DNA of 44,297 nt. Source: Prochlorococcus sp. AG-436-M02. GTDB taxonomy: Bacteria; Cyanobacteriota; Cyanobacteriia; PCC-6307; Cyanobiaceae. Location: contig QCPL01000011.1 of assembly GCA_003212515.1 (NCBI GenBank), forward strand, positions 1-44,297, in the 5' to 3' direction. The position numbers and the translations under genes are program-made. Each line of letters starts with the position of its first letter. The stretch's first letter is position 1. The notes under the pieces were generated by a model. The model did not search any database. It was not told the origin of the DNA and saw only the letters and a program-made list of their open reading frames with translations. Shown here in pieces: positions 1-9,341 of the stretch.

Positions 1-1
1 A

Positions 2-796
2 GGGCCAAAAAGGTTCAATAGCAGACTGTTAACTGGTACAGGTAAATATCCCAATCTCACACAAATGAATGAAAGTATAATCCAATCAGAATGTGAGATT
101 GTAACAGTAGCTGTAAGACGAGTGGGAAATTCCGATGATCCTTCCCACAAAGGTTTAATGGAAGCAATTGACTGGACAAAAATATGGATGCTTCCAAATA
201 CTGCTGGATGTGCGAATGCTGAAGAAGCTATTCGAATAGCCAGGTTAGGCAGAGAACTTGCCAAGCTTTCCGGTCAAGAAGATAACAACTTTGTGAAGCT
301 AGAAGTCATCCCAGACAAGCGTTATTTATTGCCAGATCCTTTTGGAACATTAGAGGCTGCAGAACAACTCGTAAAAGAAGGTTTTATAGTGTTGCCATAT
401 ATCAATGCTGATCCACTTCTAGCAAAAAGACTGGAAGAGATTGGTTGTTCATCTGTAATGCCACTTGGTTCTGCAATTGGTTCAGCTCAAGGAATCTTGA
501 ATGAAAGTAATATTCGAATCATTATCGAAAACTCAAAAGTACCAGTCATCGTCGATGCAGGGATTGGAGTTCCAAGTCATGCAGCTAAAGCTATGGAAAT
601 GGGTGCCGATGCAGTTTTAATCAATAGTGCCATTGCCCTTGCAAAAGACCCTCAATCAATGGCAGAAGCAATGAGAGAAGCCGTCAAGGCTGGTCGCAAG
701 GCTTTTTCAGCAGGGGCCCTTGAACAACGTCCTGAGGCTATCCCAAGCTCACCCATTGCTGGGATATCTACATCTTCTGCAAATTCTCAGAAGTAA
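2..796 (+). CDS. thiG: Thiazole synthase ThiG (5' end outside window)
   Basis: ThiG condenses 1-deoxy-xylulose-5-phosphate, dehydroglycine and ThiS-thiocarboxylate into the thiazole phosphate of thiamine; it is a cytosolic TIM barrel. The frame is open from base 2 and reads [12 protein letters not shown] just before the first in-window ATG at 65. That is the conserved ThiG N-terminus, so the ATG at 65 is internal and the true start lies upstream. Further family segments are [37 protein letters not shown] (with the probable Schiff-base lysine), [12 protein letters not shown] and [15 protein letters not shown] near the phosphate site. The stop at 796 is real and the C-terminus looks complete. 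Identity is secure; only the 5' end is missing. Confidence 0.95.
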   Translation, partial: GPKRFNSRLLTGTGKYPNLTQMNESIIQSECEIVTVAVRRVGNSDDPSHKGLMEAIDWTKIWMLPNTAGCANAEEAIRIARLGRELAKLSGQEDNNFVKLEVIPDKRYLLPDPFGTLEAAEQLVKEGFIVLPYINADPLLAKRLEEIGCSSVMPLGSAIGSAQGILNESNIRIIIENSKVPVIVDAGIGVPSHAAKAMEMGADAVLINSAIALAKDPQSMAEAMREAVKAGRKAFSAGALEQRPEAIPSSPIAGISTSSANSQK

Positions 797-863
797 CGGT
801 AAGTAACAGATACAAAAAGAATAAAGAGTAAATTCATAATCTCCGTCAAGAAATATCGATGAA

Positions 864-1031
864 ATGACAGTTACCAATGAATCTGGCGGAAGATTAAATG
901 CTTTTGCAAACGAACCAGAAATTGAACTCATGACAACAGGTCCTAGCAAATTCAAGCCCGCTCAACTATTTTCAGGGATTGCTGCAATAGCATTAATTAC
1001 TATTATCGGTATATATTTTTTTATTAAGTGA
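864..1031 (+). CDS. Psb34/ssl1498-like single-helix protein, 55 aa
   Basis: This short ORF encodes 55 residues. The soluble N-terminus contains GGRLNAFANEPEIE, followed by one hydrophobic helix (about residues 35-54, LFSGIAAIALITIIGIYFF) ending in a lysine. The N-terminal pattern 'GGRLN-FA-EP' is, from family knowledge, typical of the cyanobacterial ssl1498/Psb34 light-harvesting-like family, a one-helix relative of Hlips that binds photosystem II assembly intermediates at CP47. The protein should sit in the thylakoid membrane. It starts at ATG 864, 67 nt after thiG and 58 nt before sqdB on the same strand. The family call is by memory of the motif. The alternative is an unrelated single-pass membrane protein. 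Confidence 0.62.
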   Translation: MTVTNESGGRLNAFANEPEIELMTTGPSKFKPAQLFSGIAAIALITIIGIYFFIK

Positions 1032-1089
1032 AGCCTTATAGTAGTTTTTCCTATATTGGGTCTTTGGATCTTCACTCCTGGAGTTTTGG

Positions 1090-2286
1090 GTGAAAGTTTT
1101 AGTTCTTGGTGGTGACGGCTTCTGTGGTTGGCCTTGTTCAGTCAACTTGGCAGAGCAAGGACACGATGTATTAATCGTGGACAATCTTAGTCGTCGAAAA
1201 ATAGATATCGATCTTGAAGTCGAATCTCTTACTCCGATTTCTAGTATTGGAGATCGTTTAAAAGCATGGGAAGAAATAGGTGGTAAGCCTATTAGTTTCA
1301 CCAAGCTAGATATTGCAAGCGAGTATCAACGTTTATTAGATCTTCTCATTGCAGAACGACCTGATGCAATTGTTCATTTTGCTGAACAACGTGCTGCTCC
1401 TTATTCAATGAAGAGTAGTGCAACTAAAATATATACCGTTGACAATAACGTTAATGGTACCCATAACTTACTTGCTGCAATAGTTGAATCAGGTTTAGAC
1501 ATTCACGTTGTTCACTTAGGAACAATGGGGGTTTATGGATACGGCTCTCATCGAGGCGCAACAATTCCTGAAGGTTATCTAAAGGTGGAAGTACCTCAAC
1601 CTGATGGAACCCGTTTTGAAGAAGAGATTCTGCATCCAGCCAGTCCTGGGAGTGTATACCATATGACCAAAACTCTTGATCAGTTAATTTTTCTCTATTA
1701 CAACAAAAACGATAACGTCAAAATTACTGACTTACACCAAGGAATTGTATGGGGAACTAATACTGAAGAAACATCTAGGGATCCTCGCTTAACCAATAGA
1801 TTTGATTATGACGGTGATTATGGGACGGTTTTGAATAGATTTCTGATGCAGGCTGCGATCAAATATCCACTGACTGTTCATGGGACAGGCGGCCAAACTC
1901 GGGCTTTTATTCATATTCAAGATTCAGTCAAATGCGTACAACTAGCTTTAGAAAATCCTCCTAAAGAAGGGGAAAGAGTGAAAATATTTAATCAAATGAC
2001 AGAAAGTCACCAAGTGGGTGAATTGGCCAAGAAAGTAGCCTCTCTAACAGGCGCTGAGGTTAATTACTTACCTAATCCTAGGAATGAAGCTGTCGAAAAT
2101 GATCTCATTGTAGATAACCGTTGTTTCATTGAACTTGGATTAAAGCCAACAACTCTTGATGATGGTCTTTTAACAGAGGTTGTAGAAGTAGCTCGCCGTT
2201 GGTCTGATCGATGCGATCGAAAACGTATACCATGTATATCTGCATGGACATCTACCCAAGCACAAGCAATAAAAAAGACTAAGTAA
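1090..2286 (+). CDS. sqdB: UDP-sulfoquinovose synthase SqdB
   Basis: SqdB converts UDP-glucose and sulfite to UDP-sulfoquinovose, the head-group donor for the thylakoid sulfolipid SQDG. The 398-aa protein is an extended short-chain dehydrogenase/reductase. It has an N-terminal Rossmann motif GGDGFCGW (about residues 7-14), the family-specific stretch EQRAAPYSMKS (about 99-109), catalytic Thr near 145 in HLGTMGVYG, and the Tyr190/Lys194 pair of YHMTK. The start is GTG at 1090, and the protein begins directly with the conserved KVLVLGGDG. It lies 9 nt upstream of sqdX, so the two sulfolipid genes form an operon. Making SQDG in place of phospholipid is a known phosphate-saving trait of picocyanobacteria. 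Length and motifs are normal. Confidence 0.97.
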   Translation: MKVLVLGGDGFCGWPCSVNLAEQGHDVLIVDNLSRRKIDIDLEVESLTPISSIGDRLKAWEEIGGKPISFTKLDIASEYQRLLDLLIAERPDAIVHFAEQRAAPYSMKSSATKIYTVDNNVNGTHNLLAAIVESGLDIHVVHLGTMGVYGYGSHRGATIPEGYLKVEVPQPDGTRFEEEILHPASPGSVYHMTKTLDQLIFLYYNKNDNVKITDLHQGIVWGTNTEETSRDPRLTNRFDYDGDYGTVLNRFLMQAAIKYPLTVHGTGGQTRAFIHIQDSVKCVQLALENPPKEGERVKIFNQMTESHQVGELAKKVASLTGAEVNYLPNPRNEAVENDLIVDNRCFIELGLKPTTLDDGLLTEVVEVARRWSDRCDRKRIPCISAWTSTQAQAIKKTK

Positions 2287-2295
2287 TTTAATCAA

Positions 2296-3444
2296 GTGAA
2301 AATTGCCTTTTTTACTGAAACTTTTTTACCAAAAGTGGATGGAATAGTAACTCGACTCACCAAAACCATTGAAAGCCTAACCAAAATTGGTGATGAAGTT
2401 ATTATTTTCTGTCCAGAAGGTTGCCCAGAAGAATTTATGGGAGCAAAGGTTATTGGGGTCCCAGCAATGCCATTACCCCTATATCCAGAACTAAAACTTG
2501 GTCTGCCAGGGTCAGCAGTTGCTGATGCCTTAGAAAGTTTCAAACCAGACCTCATTCACGTTGTGAATCCAGCCGTACTAGGACTTGGAGGAATCTGGCT
2601 AGCAAAAACAAATGGGATACCTCTTGTAGCTAGTTATCACACACATCTTCCAAAATACCTTGAACACTATGGCATGGGGATGCTTGAACCCTTGTTATGG
2701 GAATTACTGAAAGCAGCCCATAATCAAGCTCTGCTGAACCTCTGTACATCAACAGCCATGGTGAAAGAGCTAAGTGATAAAGGAATTCAAAATACTGCTC
2801 TGTGGCAAAGAGGCGTAGATACAGATATTTTCCGGCCAGATCTTCGAAGCGATACTATGCGACAAAAGCTTTTAGGGCAATTTAGCGATGAAGGAGCCCT
2901 TTTAATCTATGTAGGAAGGTTATCTGCTGAAAAGCAAATCGAGCGAATCAAACCTGTTCTTGATTCACTTCCAAAAGCAAGACTTGCCCTTGTTGGAGAT
3001 GGCCCCTATAGAAACCAACTAGAAAAAATTTTTGAAAATACTCCAACTACATTCGTGGGGTACCTTTCAGGCGAAGAGCTAGCAAGTGCTTATGCCTCTG
3101 GTGACGCCTTTTTATTCCCCTCTAGCACAGAAACTCTAGGGTTGGTTCTTTTAGAAGCCATGGCGGCAGGATGTCCTGTAGTAGGGGCAAATAAAGGAGG
3201 TATCCCAGATATAATTACCGATGGAACTAATGGATGTCTGTATGACCCAGACGGAGAAAATAATGGGACTGAAAGCCTTATAAAAGCAACAGAAAAGCTA
3301 TTAGGAGATAAAAATGAACGACAAGAAATGAGAAATGCTGCAAGACTAGAAGCCGAACGTTGGGGGTGGCCAGCAGCTACTCAACAATTAAGAAAGTTTT
3401 ATCAACAAATACTAGATAAATCAGTCGGGGAAATAGCAGCCTAA
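2296..3444 (+). CDS. sqdX: Sulfoquinovosyltransferase SqdX (GT4 family)
   Basis: SqdX transfers sulfoquinovose from UDP-sulfoquinovose to diacylglycerol, the last step of SQDG synthesis, at the cytoplasmic face of the membrane. The 382-aa protein shows the GT-B layout: N-terminal FTETFLPKVDGIVTRL with the glycine loop, VASYHTHLPKYL in the acceptor domain, LIYVGRLSAEKQ at the start of the donor domain, and the E-x7-E nucleotide-sugar motif (Glu279/Glu287) in ETLGLVLLEAMAAGCPVV. The start is GTG 2296, 9 nt after the sqdB stop. Its stop overlaps the stop of the convergent 92-codon gene by 4 nt (CTAA). Adjacency to sqdB separates it from other GT4 glycosyltransferases. Confidence 0.95.
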   Translation: MKIAFFTETFLPKVDGIVTRLTKTIESLTKIGDEVIIFCPEGCPEEFMGAKVIGVPAMPLPLYPELKLGLPGSAVADALESFKPDLIHVVNPAVLGLGGIWLAKTNGIPLVASYHTHLPKYLEHYGMGMLEPLLWELLKAAHNQALLNLCTSTAMVKELSDKGIQNTALWQRGVDTDIFRPDLRSDTMRQKLLGQFSDEGALLIYVGRLSAEKQIERIKPVLDSLPKARLALVGDGPYRNQLEKIFENTPTTFVGYLSGEELASAYASGDAFLFPSSTETLGLVLLEAMAAGCPVVGANKGGIPDIITDGTNGCLYDPDGENNGTESLIKATEKLLGDKNERQEMRNAARLEAERWGWPAATQQLRKFYQQILDKSVGEIAA

Positions 3445-3719
3445 GCTGCATGAGGTGGAGGCGTAGGAGATCCACCTAAGCTTTGCAAAGGTAAAACCAA
3501 TGTGGCTAACCTTTGAGGTGTATTAGGTCTTTGTTTCCTAGGCTGTCGAACCCCAAAAGGAACCCTTAAAACATTTGTTCCATCTACAGGTAGCGACTTA
3601 CCTTGACTTAATGTTGTCTCCAACACTTCAGAAAAAGAAGGCAAATTAATGCCATCCTTCTCTTTTAACTTTGTTGGTTGATCGGAAAAAGTTTCTTTAC
3701 CCAAGTTGCCCCCATGCAA
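3441..3719 (-). CDS. Hypothetical protein, 92 aa, TTG start
   Basis: I do not recognise this family. The protein is Pro-, Gln- and Leu-rich with no membrane segment and no cysteine. The C-terminal half (VLRVPFGVRQPRKQRPN to LPLQSLGG) looks like a low-complexity but specific, basic region. There is no in-frame ATG; the only usual start codons are TTG at 3719 and a second TTG five codons later. An in-frame stop at 3744-3746 limits the N-terminus. It is convergent with sqdX, the stops overlapping by 4 nt, the same arrangement seen at two other junctions here, which supports a real gene. It fills the space between sqdX and gcvP and shares their orientation only with gcvP. Confidence 0.55.
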   Translation of the reverse strand: MHGGNLGKETFSDQPTKLKEKDGINLPSFSEVLETTLSQGKSLPVDGTNVLRVPFGVRQPRKQRPNTPQRLATLVLPLQSLGGSPTPPPHAA

Positions 3720-3838
3720 CGAGAAAACTGCATAAAGAGATAATTAACTCTTGCTTGATGCAGTATTAAAAGCTAAAAATTTGCTTTTCGCTCAAACCTT
3801 AACTATTAAATTAGAAATAAGCTAGTGAAATTAGAAAA

Positions 3839-6733
3839 TTAATTTTTTTCCAGTTCTTCAATACTGCTACAAGTACAAACTAAATTCCTGTCGCCAAAAG
3901 CATTATCTATTCTGGACACAGAAGGCCAAAACTTGTTTTTAAACTGCTCTACTGATGGAAATGCAGCTTTTTGCCTTGAATAAGGTCTAGACCATTCCGT
4001 TGCTGTTACAGTTTCCATTGTATGTGGTGCTAATCGCAAAGGATTATTGGATATATCCATTTCACCCAATTGAATACTCTCTATTTCAGAACGAATAGAA
4101 ATCATAGCGTTACAAAAACGATTAATCTCTTCAAAACTTTCACTCTCAGTAGGTTCAATCATTAATGTTCCAGGAACTGGCCAACTAATAGTTGGAGCAT
4201 GAAAACCATAATCCATTAAACGCTTAGCAATATCATCCACTTCTAATCCAATAGACTTTTTAAATATCCTCAAATCTAAAATACATTCATGCGCCACTTT
4301 GCCATTAGGACCTTTAAATAAAACCGAGTAATAAGGATCTAGTCGATTAGCTATATAGTTCGCTGAAAGAATTGCTAAGGAACTTGCTTGTCTTAATCCA
4401 AGCCCACCCATCATACGAATATACATCCAGCTAATTGGCAAAATACTGGCACTGCCCAATGGAGCAGCTGAAATTGCTCCTATACCAGAATAATCATCTC
4501 TATTAAAGCTCTTTGATGAAGGTAAAAACGACACTAAATGCTTCGAAACAGCAATTGGGCCGACTCCTGGACCACCTCCTCCATGAGGAATACAGAAAGT
4601 TTTATGAAGGTTCAAATGACATACATCCGCACCAAAGGAACCTGGTTTACAAAGACCAACTTGCGCATTAAGGTTTGCTCCATCTAAATAAACCTGACCA
4701 CCATTAGAATGAACTAACTTACAAATCTCTTTTATATTAGGCTCAAATACCCCATGGGTAGATGGATAAGTAATCATTAAAACTGCTAAGTCATTAGAAT
4801 ATGTTGTTGCCTTTAAAACAAGATCATCAAAGTCAATGTTGCCATATTGATCACACTCAACTGACACAACTTTCAAACCTGCCATCACTGCACTTGCAGG
4901 ATTAGTTCCATGAGCACTTTTGGGAATAAGGCATATATTTCTATTACTTTGTTGATTGGATTTATGCCATTCACGAATAACTAGAAGGCCAGCAAACTCG
5001 CCTTGGGATCCTGCATTAGGTTGTAGAGATGCTCCTTCAAAACCTGTCAAAGAACAAAGCCAGTTCTCCAATTGAGAAGTTAGTTCTTGATATCCTTGAG
5101 ATTGTTCAATGGGTGCAAAAGGGTGAATTGATGAAAACTCTTTCCAGCTAATTGGAAGGAGCTCTGATGTAGCATTTAATTTCATAGTACAACTTCCTAA
5201 AGGAATCATTCCATGTATCAATGAAAAGTCCCTTGCAGCCAATTTATAGATATAACGTATTAACTCAGTTTCACTTCTATATTTATTAAAGACTGGTTGC
5301 GTGAGCCAAGGAGAGTCTCTTAAAGGAAGAGATTTTAATAACTGCTTATAATCCCAATTAGTATTAGAAACAGATGTAAAGTTCTTTCCTTTAACATCAG
5401 CAAAGATCTTGCATAATTCGTTTAATTCTTTATCAGTACTTAATTCATCTAAAGAAATCGCAAAACCTTTTGAATCCTCTATCGAAGCTCCAAAAGGTAA
5501 TATACGTAAATTAAAGCCTCTAGATTTGGTTAATTGATGAATCTTAGGTGATTCAAAGCAATAAACTTCTAAAGTATCAAAACGATTAAAGTCATCTATT
5601 TTAAATCCTAAGTGTTTCAAACATAGCTCTAATTCCATTCTAAGAAAAAGAATCTTCTTTGCTATAGCTTCTAATCCCTGAGAGCCATGGTAAACCGCAT
5701 AAAAAGAAGCAATAATTGCTAAAAGTGCCTGTGCAGTGCATATGTTGCTGGTGGCTTTTTCCCTTCGAATATGTTGCTCTCTAGTTTGCAAAGCCAATCT
5801 CAAGGCAGTATTGCCATCAGCATCAAGGGATTCACCTACCAATCTTCCTGGAACATATCTCTTATAAGTTTCTTTTGTGGCAAAAAAAGCAGCATGTGGT
5901 CCTCCAAATCCTATTGGAACTCCAAAACGCTGGGAACTACCTATAGCAATATCTGCACCTAAATGAGCAATAGGTGCAAGCAAAACCTGAGCTAAAGGAT
6001 CGATAGATACGGTAACTAAAGCGTTCGCTTTATGAACTTTTTCAATTACATCTGTAGGGTCCCAAAAATGACCATTTTTACCAGGCAATTGAAGAAGAGC
6101 ACCAAAAACTGTCTCATCAATATCAAAATTCTGAGGATCAAATTTTTCGATAATCAAGCCCAAAGGTTCAGCACGAGTTTTAAGAACCGAAAGAGTTTGA
6201 GGAAAAATTTCTTTATCTACAAGAAATTTTCTAGCTGAAGAACACCTACACATTCCAAGACTAAGACTCATTGCCTCAGCAGCAGCAGTCCCTTCATCTA
6301 AGAGTGAAGCATTTGCAATAGGTAAACCTGTTAATTCACTAATAAGTGTCTGAAAATTAAAAAGAGCTTCTAATCTTCCCTGAGCAATTTCCGCCTGATA
6401 TGGAGTATAGGATGTGTACCAAGCAGGATTCTCAAAAACATGTCTTTGAATAGCAGATGGTGTAGCGGTTCCGTAATATCCCATACCAATTAAAGATCTT
6501 TTGGTCTGATTTCGACTAGCAATGGCTCTTATCTCTTCTAAAGCATCTTTTTCACTGCAATGTGTGGGAAGTAATTGATTTGGTGAATATTCATCTAAGA
6601 TTTCTTCTGGAACAACTGAAGCAATAAAATCATCTAAATCATCATGACCGAGAGATTCCAGAATCTCTTTTTGAGCTTGCTGCGAAAGACCAAGATGTCG
6701 ATCAGCAAATTTTCCAATCTTAGTTTGATCCAC
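3839..6733 (-). CDS. gcvP: Glycine dehydrogenase (decarboxylating), P-protein
   Basis: The P-protein decarboxylates glycine and transfers the aminomethyl group to lipoylated GcvH, the first step of the glycine cleavage system and of photorespiratory glycine disposal. At 964 aa it is the single-chain fused form common in cyanobacteria and proteobacteria. The PLP lysine is Lys711 in [16 protein letters not shown]. Other signatures are [14 protein letters not shown], the IGMGYYGT stretch near the N-terminus and the C-terminal PTESES region. The start is GTG 6733; [15 protein letters not shown] aligns with known N-termini. It lies 89 nt downstream of gcvH on the same strand. gcvT is about 20 kb away on the opposite strand. 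Confidence 0.97.
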   Translation of the reverse strand: MDQTKIGKFADRHLGLSQQAQKEILESLGHDDLDDFIASVVPEEILDEYSPNQLLPTHCSEKDALEEIRAIASRNQTKRSLIGMGYYGTATPSAIQRHVFENPAWYTSYTPYQAEIAQGRLEALFNFQTLISELTGLPIANASLLDEGTAAAEAMSLSLGMCRCSSARKFLVDKEIFPQTLSVLKTRAEPLGLIIEKFDPQNFDIDETVFGALLQLPGKNGHFWDPTDVIEKVHKANALVTVSIDPLAQVLLAPIAHLGADIAIGSSQRFGVPIGFGGPHAAFFATKETYKRYVPGRLVGESLDADGNTALRLALQTREQHIRREKATSNICTAQALLAIIASFYAVYHGSQGLEAIAKKILFLRMELELCLKHLGFKIDDFNRFDTLEVYCFESPKIHQLTKSRGFNLRILPFGASIEDSKGFAISLDELSTDKELNELCKIFADVKGKNFTSVSNTNWDYKQLLKSLPLRDSPWLTQPVFNKYRSETELIRYIYKLAARDFSLIHGMIPLGSCTMKLNATSELLPISWKEFSSIHPFAPIEQSQGYQELTSQLENWLCSLTGFEGASLQPNAGSQGEFAGLLVIREWHKSNQQSNRNICLIPKSAHGTNPASAVMAGLKVVSVECDQYGNIDFDDLVLKATTYSNDLAVLMITYPSTHGVFEPNIKEICKLVHSNGGQVYLDGANLNAQVGLCKPGSFGADVCHLNLHKTFCIPHGGGGPGVGPIAVSKHLVSFLPSSKSFNRDDYSGIGAISAAPLGSASILPISWMYIRMMGGLGLRQASSLAILSANYIANRLDPYYSVLFKGPNGKVAHECILDLRIFKKSIGLEVDDIAKRLMDYGFHAPTISWPVPGTLMIEPTESESFEEINRFCNAMISIRSEIESIQLGEMDISNNPLRLAPHTMETVTATEWSRPYSRQKAAFPSVEQFKNKFWPSVSRIDNAFGDRNLVCTCSSIEELEKN

Positions 6734-6822
6734 AGAGAAGAAATCTTAAATGAATTAAAAAGCAAATATTCTAGAAATAGTAGAAAAATTAATTATGGTC
6801 AAAGAGATATTTAAGAAGAAAG

Positions 6823-7212
6823 TCATTTAGCAGCAACCTTTTCCGAATACGATGATGAGGACATCAATTGATTAAGTTGATTAGAATCCGACGGCTTTAC
6901 TAATAAAAGCCATCCAGAGCCATGAGGATCATTTTGCAATGATTCAGGATTATCCAAAACAGAGGAATTAACTTCTACAATCTCTCCACTAATAGGAGCA
7001 TTCATATCTTCAACTGCCTTCACAGATTCAACGGAACCAAAACTTTTACCTTGCTCAATAGAAGAACCTTTGTCAGGAAGATCTACAAAAACAATATCTC
7101 CTAATTGATCAACGGCAAAAGCACTAATGCCTATGCGAACCAAATCTCCTTCTGAATTAGCATATTCATGACTATCAGCAAAAAGATAATTCTGTGGAAA
7201 ATCAAAAGACAT
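6823..7212 (-). CDS. gcvH: Glycine cleavage system H protein
   Basis: GcvH carries the aminomethyl group on a lipoyl arm between GcvP, GcvT and lipoamide dehydrogenase. The 129-aa length is normal. The lipoylation site is Lys65 in SVESVKAVEDMNAP, followed by the conserved PISGEIVEVN hairpin. The start is ATG 7212. It lies 14 nt downstream of the PLP-enzyme gene and upstream of gcvP, so the minus-strand cluster (HTH-like, PLP enzyme, gcvH, gcvP) is probably cotranscribed, with a possible extra promoter inside the 89-nt gcvH-gcvP gap. Confidence 0.96.
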   Translation of the reverse strand: MSFDFPQNYLFADSHEYANSEGDLVRIGISAFAVDQLGDIVFVDLPDKGSSIEQGKSFGSVESVKAVEDMNAPISGEIVEVNSSVLDNPESLQNDPHGSGWLLLVKPSDSNQLNQLMSSSSYSEKVAAK

Positions 7213-7226
7213 TTATTTAAAACAAA

Positions 7227-8534
7227 CTATAAATTTGAAATCACAGGTAATTTTACAATTTCTTCTTTTGCCAATGCAACAAGTGAATTAGTAATTGCAA
7301 TTTTTATATGTGCGCGATGAGTCCCTCCCTGTACAAAAAGGTTAAATGGAGTAATAAGTGGTGCATCTGCAGAAAACTCACTAGTACTTCCATCAATAAA
7401 TGTCCCTCCAGCCATTATTAAATCTGATTCATAGCCTGGCATCTCTGAAGGAACAGGGCGCAAATATGAATTGACAGGAGAAGAGCTCTGAAAACATCTG
7501 CATACTATTTTTAGAGTCTCGATCTTCTCTAAACAAATTGATTGAATTAAATCACCACGAAATTGCCCTGGTAATGGATTCACCTTAAAACCAAGGGCAT
7601 GAAAAACTCCTGCAATGATCTCTGAACCAATTAATGATTCTGCAACCATTTGAGGGGACAAGAATAAACCTTGTAAAACCAATCTATTAAGATTAAATCC
7701 ACTACCTGCTTGGGTTCCTATCCCTGGAGCAGTTAATCGGCAACAAGCCATATCAACAAATTTGCTCTTACCAGCGATATATCCACCAGTAGGAACAATT
7801 GTTCCTCCAGGATTCTTAATTAACGATCCTGCTATTAAATCTGCACCAGCTTGAGTGGGTTCCATTTCTTCAACAAACTCTCCATAGCAATTATCAACAA
7901 AGCATATGCAGTCGGGTTGAATATCATGAATCAACATGCATATATCGCGGATATCTTTGATAGATAATGAAGGTCTCCATGAATAACCACAACTTCTTTG
8001 AATAAAAGCCATCTTTCTTGGGATTTTTAATGCTTTTCTTAAACTATTTAAATCAATAATCCCATTATTAAAAATAGATATTTGATCATATTTTATATCA
8101 AATTCTAATAAAGAACCCTGTCCTTTCCCTCTTAAACCTATTACTTCCTCTAAAGTTTCATATGGTTTTCCAGTTACTGATAATAAATTATCCCCTGGCC
8201 TCAGAACTCCAAATAATGCAGAAGATATTGCATGAGTTCCACTAACAAACTGCATTCGGACGGCAGCTTTTTCACAAACAAATACTTTCGCAAATACATT
8301 ATCTATTAGTTCTCTCCCTAAATCTCCATGTCCATAGCCATTAAGAGATTGAAAATGATGAACTCCTAAGCCTTCATCTGAAAAAGCTTTTAATACTTTT
8401 TGCAATCGAGCTAAAACACCATTTGTTCTGCTCCTAATTATTTCCTGCAAACCGTCTTCTACAGAAGCAACAAAATTCAAAGCATTGTTATAAATCAAAT
8501 CATCTGTCAAGAAGTTATTATTTGGGATTTTCAC
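7227..8534 (-). CDS. PLP-dependent C-S lyase-like protein ('aluminum resistance' family)
   Basis: This 435-aa protein belongs to the cystathionine-lyase/methionine-gamma-lyase-like family often annotated as 'aluminum resistance protein' (YnbB type). It is a fold-type I PLP enzyme. Visible features are MQFVSGTHAISSALFGVLRPGD (about 94-115, cofactor phosphate region), the PLP aspartate in CFVDNCYGEFVE (Asp214) and the Schiff-base lysine in GSLIKNPGG (Lys240). The GIGTQAG loop follows. The true substrate of this family is not established; C-S cleavage of Met/Cys derivatives is inferred from its relatives. The start is GTG 8534, overlapping the stop of the upstream HTH-like gene as GTGA, so the two should be translationally coupled. 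gcvH follows after 14 nt. Confidence 0.85.
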   Translation of the reverse strand: MKIPNNNFLTDDLIYNNALNFVASVEDGLQEIIRSRTNGVLARLQKVLKAFSDEGLGVHHFQSLNGYGHGDLGRELIDNVFAKVFVCEKAAVRMQFVSGTHAISSALFGVLRPGDNLLSVTGKPYETLEEVIGLRGKGQGSLLEFDIKYDQISIFNNGIIDLNSLRKALKIPRKMAFIQRSCGYSWRPSLSIKDIRDICMLIHDIQPDCICFVDNCYGEFVEEMEPTQAGADLIAGSLIKNPGGTIVPTGGYIAGKSKFVDMACCRLTAPGIGTQAGSGFNLNRLVLQGLFLSPQMVAESLIGSEIIAGVFHALGFKVNPLPGQFRGDLIQSICLEKIETLKIVCRCFQSSSPVNSYLRPVPSEMPGYESDLIMAGGTFIDGSTSEFSADAPLITPFNLFVQGGTHRAHIKIAITNSLVALAKEEIVKLPVISNL

Positions 8535-9256
8535 AATGCTGAAGGTTGTTCTGATTCTTCTAATAAAGAAACTCTAGATCTTAAACTTTCTAAGAAAAGA
8601 TCTGCACTTTGAAAAGTGGACAACGAGATCTTCTGATGTGTAGCAAATAAATCCAATAATTCTCCATCCAATTCTTCAGCTGTGTAATCTCGCAATCCTG
8701 CCATGACTGCTGCAAACCTATTTCTTCGCTCAACTTTCTGTACCGGATACGCTGCCATAACCTTCTCTCGACATTGTCGCCAAGACCTTTTATTGCAAAA
8801 ATGATCAGCCAAAGCAGCACTTATTTTTTCTGCTTCATCTTCTTCAATAAACCAATCAAAAAAAGAAGGCAGTGGAGTTAATCCAATAAATATTTCAAAC
8901 AAATCTCCAGCTGAGAGTGGCTCCTTATCATCTCCAAGAATTGGTATAGAAGATTCCAAAAGTACCTTTAATAATTCGGGATGCTTACCCTCAAGACGAT
9001 CCCTTATCGTATCCATGCCCTGATATAGAATATGATTAACTTGTGATAATGCAAGAAAAACCTCTGGTCCTGGCGACGCAAGCTTTCCATTTCTAAGATT
9101 CGAAATCTGAGAGTTGTGAACCCTTCCCAGTTCAAGGCATTCAGAAAGAGCTGGCAAAACTTTATGAGACCAGCCATTTCTCTCATGCCATACATGAATA
9201 AGATGGGCCATGGATCGCCTACCCTTTAACAATCGATCTCGGAAGGCAAGACTCAT
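8531..9256 (-). CDS. Conserved-looking hypothetical with HTH-like N-terminal segment
   Basis: I do not recognise a named family. The protein is about 241 aa, soluble, and acidic toward the C-terminus. Residues about 30-75 resemble an XRE/Cro-type helix-turn-helix: LSECLELGRVHNSQISNLRN followed by GKLASPGPEVFLALSQVN. This is a resemblance by eye, not a proven domain. The rest is helical, with ADHFCNKRSWRQCREKVM and a C-terminal leucine-rich stretch. ATG 9256 is chosen; a TTG five codons upstream (9271) is possible. The gene overlaps the PLP-enzyme gene by 4 nt (GTGA) and heads a minus-strand cluster with gcvH-gcvP. A regulator or accessory factor for that cluster is a reasonable guess. Confidence 0.8.
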   Translation of the reverse strand: MSLAFRDRLLKGRRSMAHLIHVWHERNGWSHKVLPALSECLELGRVHNSQISNLRNGKLASPGPEVFLALSQVNHILYQGMDTIRDRLEGKHPELLKVLLESSIPILGDDKEPLSAGDLFEIFIGLTPLPSFFDWFIEEDEAEKISAALADHFCNKRSWRQCREKVMAAYPVQKVERRNRFAAVMAGLRDYTAEELDGELLDLFATHQKISLSTFQSADLFLESLRSRVSLLEESEQPSAL

Positions 9257-9341
9257 AACTAAATCATACAAAAGATCAAAGTTAATTCCCGATAAAGATT
9301 CTTATCACGTACCATAATAGGCTATTGTTAGTAAGGTCAAT

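Noticed and set aside
65-796. ATG 65 as the thiG start
   Set aside because: The frame is open to base 2 and encodes the conserved [12 protein letters not shown] before this ATG, so the gene enters from outside the window.
749-955. Minus-strand ORF opposite the Psb34-like gene
   Set aside because: It overlaps thiG and the better supported plus-strand one-helix protein and has no recognisable features.
993-1304. Minus-strand ORF over the sqdB 5' end
   Set aside because: It is an antisense shadow of sqdB with low-complexity composition.
3768-3788. AAAAGC/GCTTTT hairpin downstream of gcvP as a terminator
   Set aside because: The stem is only 6 bp and AT-rich with a 9-nt loop, and no clear T-run follows on the minus strand.
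3808-3837. Direct repeat AAATTAGAAA (two copies, 20-nt period) next to the gcvP stop
   Set aside because: Only two copies in very AT-rich sequence; chance is an adequate explanation.
7213-7226. Glycine riboswitch in front of gcvH
   Set aside because: The gap to the upstream gene is 14 nt, far too short. The 89-nt gcvH-gcvP gap and the gap before gcvT show no tandem aptamer-like core that I could recognise.
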